A stretch of DNA of 6,554 nucleotides from Actinomycetota bacterium (lineage in GTDB: Bacteria > Actinomycetota > Actinomycetes > UBA12327), in the NCBI GenBank assembly GCA_003529305.1, contig DPWC01000111.1, positions 1-6,554 of the forward strand. Reading direction: 5' to 3'. Positions 4,359 through 6,554 of this stretch are shown in pieces (the stretch's first letter is position 1; each line of letters begins with the position of its first letter). The notes beneath the pieces are model-generated. The model was given only the letters and a program-made list of their open reading frames with translations, did not search any database and had not been told where the DNA came from. The position numbers were made by a program, and so were the translations under genes.

Positions 4359-5486
4359 ATGTTCAAGAACTTCTGGTACGCCCTGGCCTTCAGCGACGAG
4401 ATCACCGAGACTCCGTCACGCCACCGGATCTTGTCGCAAGATCTTGTGCTGTGGCGCGGCCCCGGTGGTGAGGTGCGCGCCCTGAGCGACACTTGTGTGC
4501 ACCGTGGCGGCCGCCTTTCACAAGGCAAGGTGGAAGACGACACCATCACCTGCCCGTATCACGGGTGGGGATTTGGGTCTGATGGCGCGTGCACCGTGAT
4601 TCCGGCGAACGGCCGCGGGCGACCGGTGTCTAAGCGCGCTCGGGTCGATAGCTATCCGGTGGACGAGCAGTACGGCTGGGTGTGGGTCTTCATGGGGGAT
4701 ATTCCCGAAGAGGAGCGCGTGCCGATTCCGGACCTCTCGTTCATGGACGATCCTAAGTGGCGGGCGATTCGTGGTGAGTGGTTGTGGAACGCCAACTACG
4801 AACGCGTCGTGGAGAACGGAACTGATCAGTCGCACACCCCATTCGTGCACGGTGGAGTCTTCGGTGACCCGAAAGCTCCGCCGGTGGAAGAGTTCGAAGT
4901 CGAAGTCGGTGAGTGGTGGGCGCGGTTGACCGTCGAACAGCGCTCCCCGAACAAGCCGGCCGGCAAGCTTTCTCAACTTCTGCCGAATTCGCGTGCCTAC
5001 AAGGAAGAACCCCCGCCGGTTCTGGTGCGCACGGCATTCTTCTTCCCGTCTGTGGTCATGATCGACCTGACGATCCCGAAGATCGGTCGTCAGATCATCT
5101 GGGACACCAACATTCCGGTGGATGAGAACACCACTTTGACCAAGTACATCGCCTACCGAGACTTCTACAAATCGGCCTGGGCAGACCGCATCGCCAAGAA
5201 GATGGTCGAGAAGGTCTTCGCCCAAGACGACTATGTGGTCACCGAGATTCGCCCTGAACTAATCCCGGATGAGATGGCGGGCGAACTGCACCTGCGATCA
5301 GACCAGATGTCCTTGGAGTTCCGGCGCATTCGCGAGAAGGCGGTCGAGAAGGGGTACTCCGTTCTCGGTTCGGCGGAGGGAACCAAGACATCGAAGACCA
5401 TCATCGCCTCGCCGTATCGTCGCGAAGCGGGTCTAGAGAACGCGTGGGTGCTTCCGGCGACACCTGAGGGTGTACGCGCGCTGTAG
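4359..5486 (+). CDS. Rieske [2Fe-2S] non-haem iron oxygenase, alpha-subunit type
   Basis: The protein has 375 residues. The Rieske domain (about 5-113) binds the 2Fe-2S cluster through Cys46 and His48 (CVHRGG) and Cys65 and His68 (CPYHGWGF). The catalytic domain carries NGTDQSHTPFVHGG (153-166): bridging Asp156 and iron ligands His159 and His164. The third carboxylate ligand is probably Asp290 or Asp291 in FAQDDYVVTE. By family knowledge such enzymes use O2 and electrons from a separate reductase to hydroxylate, O-demethylate or otherwise oxidise aromatic or alicyclic compounds in the cytoplasm. The single-subunit layout and the SDQMSLEFRR region recall the VanA/pheophorbide-oxygenase-like branch. 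The substrate cannot be named, and no reductase, ferredoxin or catabolic neighbour is visible. MFKNFWYALAF is the usual N-terminus of the group, supporting the ATG. No proper Shine-Dalgarno exists; CACAAT at 4347-4352 could be a -10 for a leaderless or near-leaderless mRNA. Confidence 0.93.
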   Translation: MFKNFWYALAFSDEITETPSRHRILSQDLVLWRGPGGEVRALSDTCVHRGGRLSQGKVEDDTITCPYHGWGFGSDGACTVIPANGRGRPVSKRARVDSYPVDEQYGWVWVFMGDIPEEERVPIPDLSFMDDPKWRAIRGEWLWNANYERVVENGTDQSHTPFVHGGVFGDPKAPPVEEFEVEVGEWWARLTVEQRSPNKPAGKLSQLLPNSRAYKEEPPPVLVRTAFFFPSVVMIDLTIPKIGRQIIWDTNIPVDENTTLTKYIAYRDFYKSAWADRIAKKMVEKVFAQDDYVVTEIRPELIPDEMAGELHLRSDQMSLEFRRIREKAVEKGYSVLGSAEGTKTSKTIIASPYRREAGLENAWVLPATPEGVRAL

Positions 5487-5500
5487 CAGTGGTGTGGCGT

Positions 5501-5540
5501 CCTGACTGGAATGGGTTAAGCCCGACCGGAATGGGTCAGC
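5501..5540. repeat. Two tandem 20-bp repeat units in a convergent intergenic region
   Basis: Units CCTGACTGGAATGGGTTAAG (5501-5520) and CCCGACCGGAATGGGTCAGC (5521-5540) share 15 of 20 positions, with the core GGAATGGGT unchanged. They fill most of the 61-bp gap between the stops of the Rieske and EAL genes. Each can form a weak GACY...GGTY hairpin around GGAATG. The function is unknown; a bidirectional termination or processing signal is possible. Confidence 0.6.
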
Positions 5541-5547
5541 GGTGGGA

Positions 5548-6348
5548 CTAGGACCAGCAGCCGCAGGGCGCTGAACCCGTCGGCGCCCAGCCGGGGGCTA
5601 GTGCATCGGGCATCTCTGCGCGACTGAGCAGCCAGCCTTGGACATAGTCCACGCCCGCTGCCTCAACGCAGTTCCACTGCCGTTCATTCTCAACGCCTTC
5701 AGCGACCACCACAGCGCCTACATCTTGGGCGAGCGCCACCACATGAGAGACGATCTGGATTTCTCGGCGGCCAGGCTCGGAACCAAAGACCACGGGATCG
5801 ATTTTGATCATGTCCACCGGCAGTGTGGAGAGCAGGCCAACATTGGAATGGCCGGCACCGAAGTCATCGAGGGCCACCAGAACCTCAGCCTGACGAAGTT
5901 CGCGGATCTGCTGTAAGGCGCATTGGTAGTTGGGTAACTGATGCGTTTCAACCAGCTCGATGAGAATGTTGCGCGGATCGCAGGATTCCTGCTGCAAAAT
6001 GGTCAGTACCCGTTCCGCGAAGTCTGATTGGCCCAAGACTTTCGGTGAGACATTGATGCCGACTCGGTAGCCGAAGAGCCATTCCGCCTGCGACCACACG
6101 CGCGCCTGGCGCGCCGCCATCCCGATCAAGTAGTAAGCGAGCTCAGCATCGCGCTGGGTGTCCTCGACTTCGCGCAGAATCGACTCCGGTCCACTGACCG
6201 AGCCATCAGGGTTGATTCTTCGCAACAGTGCTTCCGCACCAGCGGGTTGGCGGCAGGCGACATGATGCACAGGCTGGTAGGCCAGCCGGACCGACTCCCA
6301 GTTACTGGAGATGTCCAGTTGCGCGCGTGCCACCGCTGTCGCGCTCAT
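5548..6348 (-). CDS. Stand-alone EAL-domain cyclic di-GMP phosphodiesterase
   Basis: This 266-residue protein is essentially one EAL domain (about 18-250) with no sensor, GGDEF or membrane segment. Key catalytic motifs are present: Glu39 of EALLR, Asn99 in INVSP, ELVE (131-134), Asp161-Asp162 in DDFGAG, Lys182 in IKID, Glu217 in EGVE, and Gln238 in QGWLL. By family knowledge this set supports Mg2+- or Mn2+-dependent hydrolysis of c-di-GMP to linear pGpG, so activity is likely rather than degeneracy. With no input domain of its own, it must be controlled by expression or partner proteins (inference). The C-terminus ends in an unusual CGCWS with two nearby cysteines (262, 264). The start is supported by GGAGGG 6 nt upstream, unlike the leaderless genes nearby. 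It converges on the Rieske gene and is divergent from the gene starting at 6523. Confidence 0.92.
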   Translation of the reverse strand: MSATAVARAQLDISSNWESVRLAYQPVHHVACRQPAGAEALLRRINPDGSVSGPESILREVEDTQRDAELAYYLIGMAARQARVWSQAEWLFGYRVGINVSPKVLGQSDFAERVLTILQQESCDPRNILIELVETHQLPNYQCALQQIRELRQAEVLVALDDFGAGHSNVGLLSTLPVDMIKIDPVVFGSEPGRREIQIVSHVVALAQDVGAVVVAEGVENERQWNCVEAAGVDYVQGWLLSRAEMPDALAPGWAPTGSAPCGCWS

Positions 6349-6354
6349 CGGTCA

Positions 6355-6360
6355 CCCTCC
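6355..6360 (-). promoter_or_regulatory. Ribosome binding site of the EAL gene
   Basis: GGAGGG on the minus strand, followed by 6 nt (TGACCG) and the ATG at 6348. It implies a leadered mRNA. No convincing -10/-35 pair for this gene was found in 6361-6522. Confidence 0.7.
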
Positions 6361-6371
6361 ACATTGCGGAC

Positions 6372-6395
6372 AACACCAACGCCCCCGTGGTTGTT
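6372..6395 (-). other. Imperfect inverted repeat in the EAL gene leader
   Basis: AACACCAACG (6372-6381) and CGTGGTTGTT (6386-6395) are complementary at 8 of 10 positions around a CCCC loop. If the EAL transcript starts further upstream, this would be a leader hairpin 12 nt before the ribosome binding site. It could also be chance. Confidence 0.25.
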
Positions 6396-6424
6396 CCATT
6401 CTGCCCCGTATCGAAGTGGCACAG

Positions 6425-6440
6425 GTCACAACACGGTGAC
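6425..6440. promoter_or_regulatory. Palindrome GTCAC-N6-GTGAC, candidate operator
   Basis: Perfect 5-bp arms, GTCAC (6425-6429) and GTGAC (6436-6440), are separated by AACACG in the divergent region between the EAL gene and the next gene. The size suits a dimeric helix-turn-helix regulator. It is not a CRP site, whose half-sites have the opposite order. Confidence 0.35.
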
Positions 6441-6488
6441 GGTTGGGCCTGAGGAGCGGGCAAAACGGACAGCGATAAGCCTTCTCTG

Positions 6489-6503
6489 GCAAGGAGCCCT
6501 TGC
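6489..6503. repeat. Perfect palindrome GCAAGG-AGC-CCTTGC upstream of the right-edge gene
   Basis: The 6-bp arms are perfect, with a 3-bp centre. It ends 5 bp before the TAGGAT box at 6509 and so would occupy the promoter spacer. It may be a repressor operator, or a leader hairpin if transcription starts further upstream. Confidence 0.4.
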
Positions 6504-6508
6504 TCACC

Positions 6509-6514
6509 TAGGAT
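6509..6514 (+). promoter_or_regulatory. TAGGAT: candidate -10 box, or weak ribosome binding site, for the right-edge gene
   Basis: TAGGAT fits TANNNT and ends 8 nt before the ATG at 6523, close to the leaderless spacing elsewhere in the window. The AGGA inside it, 9 nt from the ATG, could instead act as a weak Shine-Dalgarno. The two readings cannot both be right. Confidence 0.35.
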
Positions 6515-6522
6515 CTGCCGCC

Positions 6523-6554
6523 ATGACAACTACTCAGCGCACTCGCTTTTTCGC
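6523..6554 (+). CDS. Start of an unidentified gene, cut by the right edge
   Basis: The ATG is followed by ten full codons (MTTTQRTRFF) open to the window edge. That is too short to identify a family. The start is suggested by the TAGGAT/AGGA element just upstream, and by the 174-nt gap after the divergent EAL gene, which leaves room for two promoters. No function can be given. Confidence 0.45.
   Translation, partial: MTTTQRTRFF

Noticed and set aside
4518..5225. Minus-strand open frame (235 codons) inside the Rieske gene
   Set aside because: It is fully antisense to a gene with all cofactor ligands and has no family signature.

Overview
This window looks like chromosomal DNA from a high-GC Actinomycetota bacterium; I cannot place the genus. 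The support is a near-textbook actinobacterial IdeR/DtxR iron repressor, an actinobacterial-type ydaO (cyclic di-AMP) riboswitch in front of a secreted NlpC/P60 wall hydrolase, a YkuD L,D-transpeptidase, GC-rich codon use, and several genes that appear to be transcribed as leaderless mRNAs.

Layout from left to right. (1) 1-1074, minus strand: most of a class I DNA photolyase, cut by the left edge. (2) 1075-1127: a compact divergent promoter region built on an inverted repeat, with a TAGCGT box 7 nt before each start codon. (3) 1128-1814, plus: ideR-type repressor. (4) 1815-2140: a 326-nt non-coding stretch holding possible ideR terminators, a candidate promoter, and a well-folded c-di-AMP riboswitch whose closing stem touches the ribosome binding site of the next gene. 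(5) 2141-2917, plus: NlpC/P60 endopeptidase; 3015-3872, plus: peptidoglycan-binding YkuD L,D-transpeptidase. (6) 3841-4293, minus: CoA-binding (YccU-like) protein whose 3' end overlaps the transpeptidase gene by 32 bp. (7) 4359-5486, plus: Rieske non-haem iron oxygenase. (8) 5487-5547: a convergent junction with two tandem 20-bp repeat units. (9) 5548-6348, minus: stand-alone EAL-domain c-di-GMP phosphodiesterase. (10) 6349-6522: a divergent intergenic region with palindromes, then the first codons of an unidentified plus-strand gene at 6523.

How it fits together. The clearest functional unit is the riboswitch plus the two secreted wall enzymes: one cuts peptide stems and the other makes 3-3 cross-links. 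The first, and perhaps the second, is placed under c-di-AMP control. The photolyase/ideR pair shares a mirrored promoter region. The CoA-binding, Rieske and EAL genes show no obvious pathway link to each other. I see no mobile element, CRISPR array, tRNA or rRNA. I do not see a wholly new system. The most notable patterns are the repeated TAGCGT-N7-start architecture, the riboswitch expression platform, and small palindromes and repeats in the intergenic regions.
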